Counted from the first letter of the stretch, positions 1-9,812 are shown. The stretch is 64,000 bases of DNA from an uncultured Opitutia bacterium (GCA_937136395.1 CAKZOI010000021.1:206261-270260); one strand, 5' to 3'. The notes: generated from the letters alone by a model not told the origin. Translations and numbers: made by a program.

Positions 1-198
1 AAATGGAGCGGAGTGCGAAAAAGAAATATCATAGCAATAGGGCGTTTATAAATCGCCATATACTATGTATCAAACTTGAAAGGAAAGTTGCGTAAAAAAG
101 TAATTAGTGTGAAGGCGTCGCGCACTGCTTGAGTAAGCGAACGGTGTGCCCTTAGGCAGCTGCTTGCTAAAGCAGCACACACTTTCCAAGTGAAACGT
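1..198. other. Non-coding DNA downstream of xylB
   Basis: No open frame or RNA is recognised. On the minus strand, just past the xylB stop, there is a short stem around 160-177 (GCTGC...GCAGC type). It has no clear T-run after it, so it is only a weak terminator candidate. Confidence 0.4.
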
Positions 199-1755
199 TT
201 ACAAGTGAGTGCTCAATAATTCGTCTAGGCGAGCTGCGGTCGATGTGTAGGTTGCAGCCTCGACTTGTGGCTCAATTGTGCTGTCTGCCTGTGGTTGGCA
301 GAATTGATCGCCGAGTGCGCCTAAATCGCTGCCAAATACACTGTTCGCGGCACGCATCGCGCCCCCCAGACCAACAGATCCAGTCACAGCAAGGCGTTGC
401 ACTTTTGCCTGAAAGACATCGGCCACGACTTGCGCAATCGCATCGTTTTTCGATGCGCCACCAGTCAGATAGATTACTTCGGGCTTTAGTTGCATCCAGT
501 CAGAGCGTAGTTTCATATTCACAAATTGACCTTCCACACAGGCGCGGATAGCGGAGTCGGCTTCCTGCCAGTTCACAAAGGTTTCGGTGCCTGCTAACAA
601 GGGTGCTTCAAGCTCGATGCGCGGGCTGATCTCTGGACTGAAAAAAGGAAGCATCACATTGCCATTGTTGGCTGGAGCCGTTGCGCTGAATGCGCTGGTA
701 AAGGCCTCCCAATCGTAAGCAAATTTATCTTTCACCGCTTCACGTGCCAATGAGCCATTGACGAAGCATTGCAAAGACATGGAGCCGCCAGCTGGATTGC
801 CAAAAACATGACCACAGCCATTTGGATCGGCAACGACGCTAGGCATCGCGGCAAAAAAGGTATCCGAAGTGCCGAGTGAGATAACCACTTTACCAGGTTG
901 GCTTGCGCCCATACCCACGAGGCTACTTGGATTGTCGCCAGTAAAAACAACGACTTCGGCACCTGGGGTAAATCCATATTTTGCAACGAAATACTCAGAG
1001 ATGACGCCCACTTTGCTGGAGCCTTGGCTGACCTCTGGGAGCTTGGCTTTCAGTGCGGGTGCCGTGGCGTCGAGCAGCTCGTCATCCCATTCCCAAGTCT
1101 GAATGTTCAAGAGATTCATGCCTGCACCATCACCCGTATCGATCGGTGCATCAGCCCCGCATAAGATCGAGCATAAAAAGGAACTGACTAAATGAATGCG
1201 CTCGGTTTTTTGATAGGCAGCTTCGTCATTTTTATAGAAACGGCGAATTTGTGGCCCCGTGAAACGCTCGACCGCAATCGAGCCTGACTTTTTGCAGACA
1301 ATGCTATCACCGCCGACAGCAGAGGCAATTTCCGCGCACTCTTTGCGAGTTGAGGAATCCATCCAGATCGGGGAGGTGGCACGAGCCAGGCAGGGCTGAA
1401 TTTGCTTTGAAAGTGGTTCTGTAGAATCGAGGGTATCGACCGCATAAAACCATTGGTCGTTGAGGTAGATTGATCCGTGCTGCTGTCCTGCTCCTGAGAT
1501 GGCGGCGACTTTTGATAAGTCGCAAAGCTTACCAAGATCTTCGAGCAAAAGGTCGAGCGCATCTAACCACATTAAAGGATCAGCATGAACCACGCCGTCA
1601 GCGCTACCTTCGATAAAGCCTGAAGGGGCACTGTAGTGCGGGAGGCGTTCGCCAAAATTGACTGCCGCTTCAGCGACGGCTGTGCCTGTGTCCGTGTCGA
1701 TGACGATCGCGGAGCAGCTTTGAGTGGAGGAATCAATACCGAGTGAGTAGGGCAT
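199..1755 (-). CDS. xylB: Xylulokinase
   Basis: Phosphorylates D-xylulose to xylulose 5-phosphate in the cytoplasm, the second step of the isomerase route for xylose. The 518-residue product has the FGGY-kinase layout. The N-terminal phosphate-binding GIDSST loop is at residues 6-11, the substrate-region motif GAGQQHG at 88-94, and WMDSSTRKE near 131. The C-terminal FGGY domain carries TGGASKND near 433-440. The length is normal for the family. The gene lies 137 bp downstream of xylA on the same strand, with a 10-bp inverted repeat in the gap, so the two are probably co-transcribed with possible attenuation between them. The context (xylA and divergent xylR) supports xylulose rather than another FGGY substrate. 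Confidence 0.93.
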   Translation of the reverse strand: MPYSLGIDSSTQSCSAIVIDTDTGTAVAEAAVNFGERLPHYSAPSGFIEGSADGVVHADPLMWLDALDLLLEDLGKLCDLSKVAAISGAGQQHGSIYLNDQWFYAVDTLDSTEPLSKQIQPCLARATSPIWMDSSTRKECAEIASAVGGDSIVCKKSGSIAVERFTGPQIRRFYKNDEAAYQKTERIHLVSSFLCSILCGADAPIDTGDGAGMNLLNIQTWEWDDELLDATAPALKAKLPEVSQGSSKVGVISEYFVAKYGFTPGAEVVVFTGDNPSSLVGMGASQPGKVVISLGTSDTFFAAMPSVVADPNGCGHVFGNPAGGSMSLQCFVNGSLAREAVKDKFAYDWEAFTSAFSATAPANNGNVMLPFFSPEISPRIELEAPLLAGTETFVNWQEADSAIRACVEGQFVNMKLRSDWMQLKPEVIYLTGGASKNDAIAQVVADVFQAKVQRLAVTGSVGLGGAMRAANSVFGSDLGALGDQFCQPQADSTIEPQVEAATYTSTAARLDELLSTHL

Positions 1756-1820
1756 TATTATGGGAACGTTTAACGTCCAATTTGATAGGTTCTAAATGGG
1801 GGAGGAGGCTGCAGTAAAAA

Positions 1821-1874
1821 TGCCCTAATCATGGCTGTGAGATTGCGAGAGCAAGACCAACCAAGATTAGGGCA
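1821..1874. repeat. Inverted repeat in the xylA-xylB gap
   Basis: A perfect 10-bp inverted repeat: TGCCCTAATC at 1821-1830 and GATTAGGGCA at 1865-1874, with a 34-nt spacer. It lies just after the xylA stop on the minus strand and no strong T-run follows. It may stabilise the xylA message or reduce read-through into xylB; this is inference. Confidence 0.55.
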
Positions 1875-1892
1875 TAGATGGGGGGGGAGTGA

Positions 1893-3197
1893 TTAAATGA
1901 ATTCGTTCAAGAGATTTTCCATCATTTCTTGACGGCCACTGCCGAGAATTGGCTCTGGATTTTCGAGGGCGTATTTCTCAAGGTCTTCGAAGCTGACTTC
2001 GCCAGCCTCGACCTTCGCGCCGATGTCCTTATCGAATGTGCTGTAGCGCGCCTGCACGAAATCGCTCATTCTGCCGTCTTGGCGGATCGCATGTGCGATC
2101 TTTAGGCCACGTGCAAAGGCATCCATGCCGCCGATGTGAGCATGCATGAGGTCAATCGGCTCGTGCGACTCGCGACGACGTTTTGCGTCGAAATTCAAAC
2201 CACCAGTCGTAAAGCCACCCATTTCAAGCACAACAAGCATCACTTGTGTGGTGAGGTAAATGTCGGTGGGGAATTGATCCGTGTCCCAGCCGATGAGCTC
2301 ATCGCCACGATTTGCATCAATACTGCCGAGCATATTTGCATTGGTGCAGACGGTAAGTTCATGCTCCATCGTGTGCCCTGCAAGTGTGGCGTGGTTTGTT
2401 TCGATGTTGAGTTTGAAGTGATCCATCAGCCCATACTCACGAAGGAAATTCAAGCAAGCTGCTGAGTCTGAATCGTATTGGTGAGTGGAAGGCTCGCGCG
2501 GTTTTGGCTCGATGTAGAAGGGGCCGTTGAAGCCGATCTTCTTTGCGTGGTCGACGGCCATGTGCAAGAACGCGGCAAGGTGATCGAGCTCACGCTTCAT
2601 GTTAGTGTTGAGTAAAGTGGCATAGCCCTCACGACCGCCCCAGAAGGTGTAGCCTAAGCCGTCGAGTTCGTTAGTGCACTCGAGTGCCTTTTTTACCTGT
2701 GCCGCTGCATACGCAAATACTTGAGCATTTGGCGACGTGGCGCCGCCTTGTGAATAGCGTGGGTGCGAGAAGAGGCACGCGGTGCCCCATAGCAGTTTAA
2801 CGCCTGTCTCTTGTTGCTTGGTTTTCAGCTTGGCGACAACTGTATCTAAAGCAGCATTTGAAGCTGCGAGGTCGTTGAGCTCGGGAGCGATGTCTCGGTC
2901 GTGCCAGCAATAAAAATCAATGCCAATTTTTTCGAGAAATTCAAAAAAGACGTCGACACGGGCGAGAGCATTTTCAGTGGAGTTGCTACCGTCATCCCAT
3001 GGCATTTGTGCGGTGCCACCACCAAAAGGGTCGGCGAGTTCGTTACGCATGACGTGCCAGTAGGGCGCTGCGAAACGGAGGTGGTCCTTCATTGTCTTGC
3101 CGTCAATGAGCTCGCTCGCGTTGTAGTGCTTGAAAGCCAGTGGGTTTTTTGAAGACGTTCCTTCAAATTCAATTTTGCCGCAGTCGAAATATTCCAT
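1893..3197 (-). CDS. xylA: Xylose isomerase
   Basis: Interconverts D-xylose and D-xylulose using divalent metal ions. The 434-residue product has the family signatures in order: the WHD block with the catalytic His (FYCWHDRDI, about residue 100), FWGGREGY, the metal-ligand segment [14 protein letters not shown], then [12 protein letters not shown] and [22 protein letters not shown]. Length and signatures match the long bacterial (class II) xylose isomerases. It is the first gene of the xylA-xylB unit and is divergent from xylR, which very likely controls it. No sign of damage. Confidence 0.96.
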   Translation of the reverse strand: MEYFDCGKIEFEGTSSKNPLAFKHYNASELIDGKTMKDHLRFAAPYWHVMRNELADPFGGGTAQMPWDDGSNSTENALARVDVFFEFLEKIGIDFYCWHDRDIAPELNDLAASNAALDTVVAKLKTKQQETGVKLLWGTACLFSHPRYSQGGATSPNAQVFAYAAAQVKKALECTNELDGLGYTFWGGREGYATLLNTNMKRELDHLAAFLHMAVDHAKKIGFNGPFYIEPKPREPSTHQYDSDSAACLNFLREYGLMDHFKLNIETNHATLAGHTMEHELTVCTNANMLGSIDANRGDELIGWDTDQFPTDIYLTTQVMLVVLEMGGFTTGGLNFDAKRRRESHEPIDLMHAHIGGMDAFARGLKIAHAIRQDGRMSDFVQARYSTFDKDIGAKVEAGEVSFEDLEKYALENPEPILGSGRQEMMENLLNEFI

Positions 3198-3228
3198 AGT
3201 GTTGTATCAGGGTTTGTAGGTAATTAAC

Positions 3229-3238
3229 TAGTGCACTA
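3229..3238. promoter_or_regulatory. Palindrome in the xylA/xylR divergent region (candidate operator)
   Basis: TAGTGCACTA is a perfect 10-bp palindrome, 32 bp upstream of the xylA start and about 90 bp upstream of xylR. A symmetric site in the divergent region of a sugar operon and its regulator fits an operator. No binding data are available, and AraC-type sites are often direct repeats. Confidence 0.3.
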
Positions 3239-3325
3239 TACGGATTATTTTGATACACGGGAACCGTAAATTGCGTATATATTCTGTTGATTTGCGTCGA
3301 AGGTGTGATATTCATTTTGCCGATT

Positions 3326-4453
3326 ATGGATCAGCAGATAGCAATCGTTATGACCGAGGTATTCTTACGCCGTTTGACGCCTGCATTGATGCCTTTTGTG
3401 CGTCGAGATTCGGATTTTCGAATCGTGAGTATTCATCGTCCGGTTAACGAGCTGAAGGACTTGCTCGAAACACTTCAGCCAAGTGGCTTGATTACTGAAT
3501 GGTTACCTGAAGTGACGGATTCGCTCTTGGATTTACAAATACCGACGGTGATTGCTGATACTGATTTCATTTATCCAAATGCAGTCAGCATTGATGTGGA
3601 CGACAAAGCGGTCGGTGCTGCGGCAGCAGAAGCTTTCAAGCAAGCGGGGTTTAGAAGCGTCGCTTGTTTGGGTAATGGCACTCCATATTCCGACCAGCGT
3701 ATTGCTGGGTTTAGCGCCGAATTCCCACAAGTAATTCCTGTTCATACAGAAACGGCCTTTGAAGATGCACGCTACAGTGAGCACTTTGTGGCGCCTGGAG
3801 AGGACCTATCGAATTGGCTACGCCAGCTACCAAAGCCTGTGGGTATTTTTGCCGTGCACGACCCCCTGGGGCGCTTTCTTTGTGGCGCGTGTCAACAATT
3901 GGGCATTGCCGTGCCAGAGCAGGTGGCCGTCATCGGGGCGAATAATGATGAGCTGGTGTGTGGTCTTAGTTATCCGATGCTGTCGAGTGTCTCGATTCCG
4001 TGGGATACCATTGGTGCTTTAGTGGGTGAGTCCATGCAGGCGCTGCTCGCTAAAGGGCGGACTCTCGAAGCGCCAGTCTTGGTTCCGCCAAGTGGTGTCG
4101 TGCTGCGACATTCGGCAAATCATCTTGCGGTAGAGGATGCAGTGCTCCGTCGTGCGATGTCCTACTTGTCCGAGCATCTCGAAGATATTGTGAGTGTTGG
4201 TAAGATGTGCGATGATTTGCGTATGGCACGTCGTAGTCTGGAACGAAAGTTCAAAGAATACTATCGATGCACCCCTTGGGAAATGTTGTGTCGGATGCGT
4301 GTCGATCGCGCCAAGCAGTTGCTCGCCGATACGAATCACCCCGTTTCAATTATCGCGGAACTGTGCGGTTTTAATGATCCAGAGCGTATGGCAGTGGTTT
4401 TTAAGCGTGTGACAGGGGAGCCGCCGACACACTGGAGGAAAAAATTAAGATAA
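3326..4453 (+). CDS. xylR: XylR-type transcriptional regulator (LacI-like sensor plus AraC HTH)
   Basis: A 375-residue regulator. The N-terminal two thirds resemble a periplasmic-binding/LacI sugar sensor (for example the VAVIGANNDELVCGLSYPMLSSV block). The C-terminal ~100 residues are an AraC double helix-turn-helix, with VGKMCDDLRMARRSLERKF as the first HTH and AELCGF..PERMAVVFKR as the second. This sensor/HTH order is that of E. coli XylR. I chose ATG 3326 (MDQQIAIVMTEVF) because the upstream in-frame extension to 3287 adds residues not typical of the family. Divergence from xylA-xylB points to xylose-responsive control of that pair. Confidence 0.85.
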   Translation: MDQQIAIVMTEVFLRRLTPALMPFVRRDSDFRIVSIHRPVNELKDLLETLQPSGLITEWLPEVTDSLLDLQIPTVIADTDFIYPNAVSIDVDDKAVGAAAAEAFKQAGFRSVACLGNGTPYSDQRIAGFSAEFPQVIPVHTETAFEDARYSEHFVAPGEDLSNWLRQLPKPVGIFAVHDPLGRFLCGACQQLGIAVPEQVAVIGANNDELVCGLSYPMLSSVSIPWDTIGALVGESMQALLAKGRTLEAPVLVPPSGVVLRHSANHLAVEDAVLRRAMSYLSEHLEDIVSVGKMCDDLRMARRSLERKFKEYYRCTPWEMLCRMRVDRAKQLLADTNHPVSIIAELCGFNDPERMAVVFKRVTGEPPTHWRKKLR

Positions 4454-4499
4454 GAATAGAATCGAATTTATGGCACAATTGGTAAACCTTAGGCTATCT

Positions 4500-5147
4500 A
4501 TGAAAATCGAATCCGCTACATTCATCGCCAGTGCCGTCGACTTGGAAGCATGTCCGCCATCAAGCATGCCTGAGTTCGCCTTTGTTGGCCGATCTAATGT
4601 AGGCAAATCATCTTTAATTAATTTACTTACAAACACCAAGCAGCTTGCTAAAACATCTGGCACGCCGGGTAAAACTAAGTTGATCAATTTGTTCCGAATT
4701 AACAACAGCTGGACGTTGGTCGATCTGCCGGGGTATGGTTACGCGAAATTATCTAAGAAGCAGCAGGGCGAGTTTAATTTACACGTCAGTGAATACTTGA
4801 ACGTTCGTGAAAATTTAAAGCACATTTTCCTGCTCATTGATTCACAACTGGAGCCACTCGACGGGGATCTCGCATTCGCAGAATGGCTACAGCAGTGCGA
4901 GCTGCCATACTCCATTATTTTCACCAAAACAGATCGTAGTTCGGATACGGCTGTGAAGAATCATGCGAGTCAGTTTCTGGAGGCGTGCGATGAGTGGGGG
5001 CTTCAGCCCACTAAAGTGTTTTATTGTTCAGCAAAAACAAAGCGCGGCCGCGCACCAATTGTGCAATGGATCGATGGGCAACTGCCGAAGAAAAAGAAGG
5101 ATAAAAAATCGCCAACAATTAATGTCGGTTGGATGAAGAAGCGGTAG
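4500..5147 (+). CDS. engB: Ribosome biogenesis GTP-binding protein EngB/YsxC
   Basis: A small TRAFAC GTPase needed for large ribosomal subunit assembly. All G motifs are visible: GRSNVGKS (G1), TSGTPGKT (G2), DLPGYGYAKLS (G3), TKTDR (G4) and a SAKT-type G5. The lysine-rich C-terminus (KKKKDKK) fits RNA contact. An ATG at 4470 would add ten residues. I prefer 4500 because the family normally starts close to the MKIESATFIAS segment. It sits 46 bp after xylR but is functionally unrelated. Confidence 0.94.
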   Translation: MKIESATFIASAVDLEACPPSSMPEFAFVGRSNVGKSSLINLLTNTKQLAKTSGTPGKTKLINLFRINNSWTLVDLPGYGYAKLSKKQQGEFNLHVSEYLNVRENLKHIFLLIDSQLEPLDGDLAFAEWLQQCELPYSIIFTKTDRSSDTAVKNHASQFLEACDEWGLQPTKVFYCSAKTKRGRAPIVQWIDGQLPKKKKDKKSPTINVGWMKKR

Positions 5148-5194
5148 TTCAGCTTCGTCATTGTCAAGTGATGTGGGCCGTGTAGTGTTCATTC

Positions 5195-5758
5195 ATGCCG
5201 ATTGATCATCACTACCACAGAGACGAGCGAGTGGTCGTTCGTTTGGCATTGATGCTTTGTGTGGTGGTCGGGGTTCTCGCAATTGTGCTCTCGCAAACGG
5301 TGGGTAATCACACTGAACCTGTATCCCCTGATGAGGTATGGTCTTATATTGAGGAGCAAGCTTCCAGGCAGGGGATCGACCCTGAATTTGTCTATGCGAT
5401 CGCTTGGGCGGAAAGTAGTTTGAATGCGCGTGCACGTAGTTCTGTGGCTCGTGGTATGATGCAAATCACACGGCCTGCGTGGAGAGAGGTGAGCGATGAG
5501 TCGTATCGGCATGCTTGGGATTGGCGCACGAACGTCCGAGTCGGGATCGACTACCTAGCTTTTTGCCGTGACTACTTGAAACAGCATGGCGAATTCACCT
5601 ATCCACTTCTCGCCGCGGCCTATCGTTATGGCCCGTATCATGTGAAAAAGTCCGACTTTAAGATCAGTGAAATGGAGCCGCCTGAAAACTTGATCTATGA
5701 AAGTATATTCAACGGGCACACGAATCCAGTAGAGCCGCCAGCACTTAACAGTGACTGA
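5195..5758 (+). CDS. Membrane-anchored lytic transglycosylase (SLT domain)
   Basis: Cleaves the MurNAc-GlcNAc bond of peptidoglycan. An N-terminal signal anchor covers about residues 9-31. The SLT/goose-lysozyme-like fold follows, with the catalytic Glu in AWAESSLNARA, the RGMMQITRPAW block in place of the usual GLMQ(L/I)MP, and AAAYRYGP in place of AAYNAGP. At 187 residues it is a single-domain form without LysM repeats. It ends 12 bp before the end of the convergent prenyl synthase gene. The specific subfamily is uncertain. Confidence 0.8.
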   Translation: MPIDHHYHRDERVVVRLALMLCVVVGVLAIVLSQTVGNHTEPVSPDEVWSYIEEQASRQGIDPEFVYAIAWAESSLNARARSSVARGMMQITRPAWREVSDESYRHAWDWRTNVRVGIDYLAFCRDYLKQHGEFTYPLLAAAYRYGPYHVKKSDFKISEMEPPENLIYESIFNGHTNPVEPPALNSD

Positions 5759-5769
5759 TCGCGACTTGG

Positions 5770-6654
5770 CTAATGTATCCGCGAACCGAGCTCTTCGATG
5801 AGTTCAATTAAGAAGGTATTGTTGCCTCCTAGTGCTTTAGCAGCGTGGATCGCTCTTTCTGTATGCTGCTTGGCTTCCGCATGGGCTCCCTCGATTCCGT
5901 GCAAGGCGACATAAGTGCTCTTTTCAGCTGCATCATCGTTGCCGACCGGTTTCCCCATAACCTCAGCACTCGAAGTGGCATCGAGAATATCGTCAACGAT
6001 TTGAAAAGTCATGCCCATGTGGTAGCCGACCTCCGTGATTTGCTCGATTTGTTGTTCACTTGGACCACAGAAGCGTAAGCCCATCGTCAGTGCCGCCGTT
6101 AATAAAGCGCCAGTTTTATTTTCATGAATGAAGGTGAGCATCTCCGCATCGATAGGCTTGCCCTCATTGTCGACGTCTTCCATTTGCCCCCCGATCAAGC
6201 GCTCGCTACCGCTGGCCTCTGAGAGGTCGGCAACTAAGTCACAAGCGAGTTCTGGGCGGTCTCGATACGCACGCGTGAGCAACTGAAAGGCAAATGTGAG
6301 TAGGGCATCGCCAGCAAGAACCGCGGTCGCTTCGTCAAACTGTGTATGGCAAGAGGCGCGCCCCCGACGTAGATCACTGTCATCAATCGAGGGCAGGTCG
6401 TCATGGATTAATGTATACGTGTGTAGACACTCGATGGCAACGGCCGCAGCCTCTGGTGAGGCATCTGATGGAAAGAGTTCGCTAGCTGCGAGGATCAGCA
6501 CGGGACGTATCCGCTTGCCGCCAGCTTCCATCGAATAGCGCATCGCTTCGTGTAGTTTGACAGGGCGTGTCTGCGCGGAGGGGATGTATACGTCGATAGC
6601 GGATTCGACGCGCTGCTGATATTGACGTAATTTTTCTTTCAATGACTGATTCAC
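5770..6654 (-). CDS. ispA: Polyprenyl (farnesyl/geranylgeranyl) diphosphate synthase
   Basis: Condenses isopentenyl diphosphate with allylic diphosphates for quinone, carotenoid or carrier-lipid synthesis. Key motifs are GGKRIRP, the first aspartate-rich motif in HDDLPSIDDSDLRRG, GQMEDV, and the second in FQIVDDILD followed by GKPVGNDDAAEKSTYV. The spacing in the first motif (DDLPSIDD) is that of bacterial FPP/GGPP synthases. I set the start at GTG 6654 (294 aa). The longer in-frame version to 6723 overlaps the divergent membrane-protein gene and adds an atypical N-terminus. Product chain length cannot be read with certainty, so the symbol is provisional. Confidence 0.88.
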   Translation of the reverse strand: MNQSLKEKLRQYQQRVESAIDVYIPSAQTRPVKLHEAMRYSMEAGGKRIRPVLILAASELFPSDASPEAAAVAIECLHTYTLIHDDLPSIDDSDLRRGRASCHTQFDEATAVLAGDALLTFAFQLLTRAYRDRPELACDLVADLSEASGSERLIGGQMEDVDNEGKPIDAEMLTFIHENKTGALLTAALTMGLRFCGPSEQQIEQITEVGYHMGMTFQIVDDILDATSSAEVMGKPVGNDDAAEKSTYVALHGIEGAHAEAKQHTERAIHAAKALGGNNTFLIELIEELGSRIH

Positions 6655-6664
6655 TGCGATAGTT

Positions 6665-7288
6665 ATGAAGAGTAATTTTATGAAGGGAACGCCAATTTTT
6701 GAAGAAGTTTTTATGCGCCTCATCCGTCAGCCAGGTTTTTGGCTGAAGTTGTTGATTGGGGGCTTGCTCTCATTTGTGCCAATTGTGAATATTTTCGCCT
6801 TCGGTTACTTGTATCGTTTATCCAGTCAAATACGTAGAACCGGGCAGATTTCGCTTCCAGAATGGACGGATTGGCGGGCCCTGTTTTTTGATGGTTTACG
6901 CTTCGGAGTCGTGTGGCTGAGTTACTGGTTGCTGCCCATTCTTATCATTTCATTGCTATCGGGTGCACTTGGAAGCCTGGGGCTTGTCGCCATTTCATAT
7001 CTAGTGCTATCACTTACGTTTTTGATCTCTCCTGTGTTGTTCAGCTCGGCTCTGTATCGATTACAAATGCGGTCGGACTTCAAAGACCTTTTAGATGTGC
7101 CACTCATTATACGAATGACCTATATGGAATTGCCGCGATTCGTGATACCTGCGTTCGTCTTTATCGGTATTTTTGCACTTTCAGCGCCGTTATATGGGTT
7201 TGCGGTTTATTTCGGGTTCCTTATGTTGATAAGCTATACTGGACTTTGCTATCGCTCGCTTGAGCACGGGAGACCAACTAATATCTAA
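6665..7288 (+). CDS. DUF4013-like integral membrane protein
   Basis: A 207-residue hydrophobic protein with about four to five predicted membrane segments. It has the RLIRQPGFWLKLLIGGLL...NIFAFGYLYRL opening typical of DUF4013 proteins, whose function is unknown. The start may be ATG 6665 or ATG 6680. It diverges from the prenyl synthase gene with only about 10 bp between starts, so promoter elements must lie inside coding DNA or overlap. It is followed after 5 bp by the next gene, which suggests an operon of three exported or membrane unknowns (6665-9137). Confidence 0.6.
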   Translation: MKSNFMKGTPIFEEVFMRLIRQPGFWLKLLIGGLLSFVPIVNIFAFGYLYRLSSQIRRTGQISLPEWTDWRALFFDGLRFGVVWLSYWLLPILIISLLSGALGSLGLVAISYLVLSLTFLISPVLFSSALYRLQMRSDFKDLLDVPLIIRMTYMELPRFVIPAFVFIGIFALSAPLYGFAVYFGFLMLISYTGLCYRSLEHGRPTNI

Positions 7289-7293
7289 TTATT

Positions 7294-7998
7294 ATGTGTG
7301 CTGTTAAGAAGAAAACGGAAGAGCCATCGGTTCTGGGAATGTGTTTTTATGGAATGCTGACCGCACTTTTCGGTGCAGTCCTCGGTGCTCTCTATATGGC
7401 ATCCTTTCCGGCGACTCCGCTCAATAATGCGCGTGACCTAGCGAAGTTCGAGGAAGCGCAAGAAGATGCTTATTCGAGTCCTAAGGATATTTATTACATG
7501 CAGGGGCCTAATTCGACTGTTAAAACATGGATTGATAAGCGCCAAGCTTGGGTGGATGGCAACTTGGATGCAGTCGAGTTTACCCATCGGGAAGTGAATG
7601 CATGGCTATCGGCGAAGTTCAAACCTGCAACTGCGCCAAGTGGTGAGGGGGCACCTAAAATGCTCATCTTGCCAGGGGTGCCGAATATTCATATAACTAA
7701 GTATTTAATCACCCTAAGTTTGCCCACCAGTTTCATTATCAATGGTAAGACTTACTCACGCACAGTGATCGTTACTGGTGTGTTCGACGATAGTGGTGAC
7801 AGTGTCGAATTTTCGATGAAGAGTGTGCGCATCGATAGCGCGAGCGTTCCCTTGGTCGACATCATCGGGCATCGGATTGTCGACACCTTACTCAAGGCAT
7901 ACACGGGCTCCGATGAATTTCTCGCTATTGAGAGTGCTTGGTCTAGCGTGACGTCTGTTGAGCTCTCAGACGGTATCATCCGTTTACAGCTACAATAA
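7294..7998 (+). CDS. Membrane-anchored protein of unknown function
   Basis: 234 residues with one N-terminal transmembrane segment (about residues 13-35, MCFYGMLTALFGAVLGALYM). A soluble, presumably extracytoplasmic domain rich in beta-type segments follows. I recognise no catalytic motif. It starts 5 bp after the DUF4013-like gene and ends 8 bp before the next gene, so the three are almost certainly co-transcribed. Confidence 0.7.
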   Translation: MCAVKKKTEEPSVLGMCFYGMLTALFGAVLGALYMASFPATPLNNARDLAKFEEAQEDAYSSPKDIYYMQGPNSTVKTWIDKRQAWVDGNLDAVEFTHREVNAWLSAKFKPATAPSGEGAPKMLILPGVPNIHITKYLITLSLPTSFIINGKTYSRTVIVTGVFDDSGDSVEFSMKSVRIDSASVPLVDIIGHRIVDTLLKAYTGSDEFLAIESAWSSVTSVELSDGIIRLQLQ

Positions 7999-8006
7999 TC
8001 AAAGCG

Positions 8007-9137
8007 ATGCGCTTCATTCACCGCTTAATAATTGGGGGGCTATTCTGCCCATTGATCTCTGCCGCCGCGAATTTGGTGTCCATTGAAAGCACTTACTTTG
8101 ATGTGGTCGGTGTGGATAACCGCTCCGTGTCTTATGTCAGTGAGCTTGCGGAGCATATTGCGGCGCAGAGTAATCGCTATTTGCCAGAGAATGGTGTCTT
8201 CTTCCCGAACCGAGTCTTGATCGCGCTACGCCCTGATGAGCACGTTGCGTTTGAGGGTCGCTCAGCACTCAGCCTAGGCCCTCAAGGTAGTGTGCGACTC
8301 GACTTCCGTTGGGATGAGTCGCTGGATTTGGAGCAAGCATGTTTTGCGATTACGCAGGCTTACTTGACACGTTATACAATTTATAAGTATGGCCCCAAGG
8401 CGCCTCTGGGGATGAAGGCGTGGCCAGTCCATGCGCTCGCGCTCGAAAGCCTCCATTCGATACGACCGAGCTTTTTGATCAGTCAGTTGAAGGCGTCGAA
8501 AGGAGCTGATTTCATTGATTCGAAGGCATTGTTGACACCGTCTCTAGCCGATTCATCTGAGGCTAATTTCAGCCATCACGCTTACTACTTTTTATGCGCA
8601 TTACGCCAAAGCGCATTCTATCGCGATACCCTACGTTCAATCATCGAAAGTGCGCTTGCAGGTGGCGACCCTTCTGAAGGCATCACTAAGCTGTTACCTG
8701 AAGACGCATCAGCCGATGCTGTAAACAGTTTAGATGTTTGGTGGCGTGCGGAGCGCGACGAATTGGTCGCCACCGAGTATGAGCTTTTTGAAACGATGAC
8801 TCAATCGCGCATATGGCTGGAGCAGATGGTTGATTTTACTGTTTTTCGCGAAGCAGGTGGTGAACTTAAAAACCTACGTAGTCTCTGGAATTTACGTGAA
8901 AATGAAGAAATTCGCACGATACTAGAAGCGCGTATCGAGTTGATCTCATTGCGCTTAGAAATCGTGAATCCACTCTATTTCAATGCGACACGTTCACTTG
9001 GGGCGCTGTATGAAACTGTGTTGGATCCTGAAACACCCTCATATCAGTTTATGCATGCACTGGTGGCTTATCTTAGTGATTATGAAGATGCCAAAAAAAT
9101 CGAGGAGACCACGCTGGATCTCCTCGATGCTAAATAA
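8007..9137 (+). CDS. Exported protein of unknown function
   Basis: 376 residues with a signal peptide (MRFIHRLIIGGLFCPLISAAANL, likely cleaved after an Ala). The mature part is mixed alpha/beta, then mainly helical towards the C-terminus, with a run of acidic residues at the end. No metal-binding or hydrolase motif is evident. It is the last gene of the 6665-9137 cluster and ends 14 bp from the convergent eda gene. Confidence 0.68.
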   Translation: MRFIHRLIIGGLFCPLISAAANLVSIESTYFDVVGVDNRSVSYVSELAEHIAAQSNRYLPENGVFFPNRVLIALRPDEHVAFEGRSALSLGPQGSVRLDFRWDESLDLEQACFAITQAYLTRYTIYKYGPKAPLGMKAWPVHALALESLHSIRPSFLISQLKASKGADFIDSKALLTPSLADSSEANFSHHAYYFLCALRQSAFYRDTLRSIIESALAGGDPSEGITKLLPEDASADAVNSLDVWWRAERDELVATEYELFETMTQSRIWLEQMVDFTVFREAGGELKNLRSLWNLRENEEIRTILEARIELISLRLEIVNPLYFNATRSLGALYETVLDPETPSYQFMHALVAYLSDYEDAKKIEETTLDLLDAK

Positions 9138-9151
9138 GTCTTGAGTGGCGA

Positions 9152-9778
9152 CTAGGCTTGCTCGGCTTTGGCCAGTGCTTCTTTCACCTGAGCGGTGATG
9201 GTGGACCAGTCCTTATTGGCAATCTGTGCTTTTGTCGCGAGCCAAGAGCCACCGATCGCAAATACTTCAGGGATGGCTAGGTAGTCGTTCATGTTGTCCA
9301 AAGACACGCCGCCCGTTGGGCAAAACTGAATGCCAAGGTTGGCATACGGTGCCGCCATTGCTTTAAGTAGTTTCGTGCCACCGGCAGCGCCTGCAGGAAA
9401 GAACTTCAGTGAGCGACAACCTGCTTTGACCGCAGCTTGTATATCTGACGGGGTCATGATGCCTGGCACGAAGGGGATGCCCTTTGAGTTGAAGTAGGCG
9501 ATCGTTTCAGGGTCGGTTCCTGGTGCGAGGCCAAACTTACTGCCAGAATCGATTGCTTGCTTTGCCTGATCGGGAGTCACGACCGTTCCTGCGCCAACCA
9601 TCATATCCGGAAATGCGTTTGCAATGCGTTCGATAGCGAGGGGAGCAGCCGCAGTCCGAAAAGTCACCTCAATGATATTAAGGCCACCATTCAGGAGCGC
9701 TTCTGCGAGTGGTTCAGCATCGTTCGCGTCGTCAATAACGATCACGGGGATCACTGGGAACTGGTGTAAGTCTGACAT
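9152..9778 (-). CDS. eda: 2-keto-3-deoxy-6-phosphogluconate aldolase
   Basis: Cleaves KDPG to pyruvate and glyceraldehyde 3-phosphate, the last step of uronate and Entner-Doudoroff catabolism. The 208-residue product has IEVTFRT (catalytic Glu), VGAGTVVTPDQA, and RSLKFFPA with the Schiff-base Lys, followed by the phosphate-binding CPTGGVSLDN. I chose ATG 9778 (MSDLHQFPVIPV). The longer in-frame form to 9835 would overlap the end of kdgK and adds a non-family leader. With kdgK immediately upstream, it completes the conversion of 2-keto-3-deoxygluconate to triose and pyruvate. Confidence 0.93.
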   Translation of the reverse strand: MSDLHQFPVIPVIVIDDANDAEPLAEALLNGGLNIIEVTFRTAAAPLAIERIANAFPDMMVGAGTVVTPDQAKQAIDSGSKFGLAPGTDPETIAYFNSKGIPFVPGIMTPSDIQAAVKAGCRSLKFFPAGAAGGTKLLKAMAAPYANLGIQFCPTGGVSLDNMNDYLAIPEVFAIGGSWLATKAQIANKDWSTITAQVKEALAKAEQA

Positions 9779-9812
9779 AGTTCGTATGTAGAATTTGAAA
9801 TTAAACGGCTGC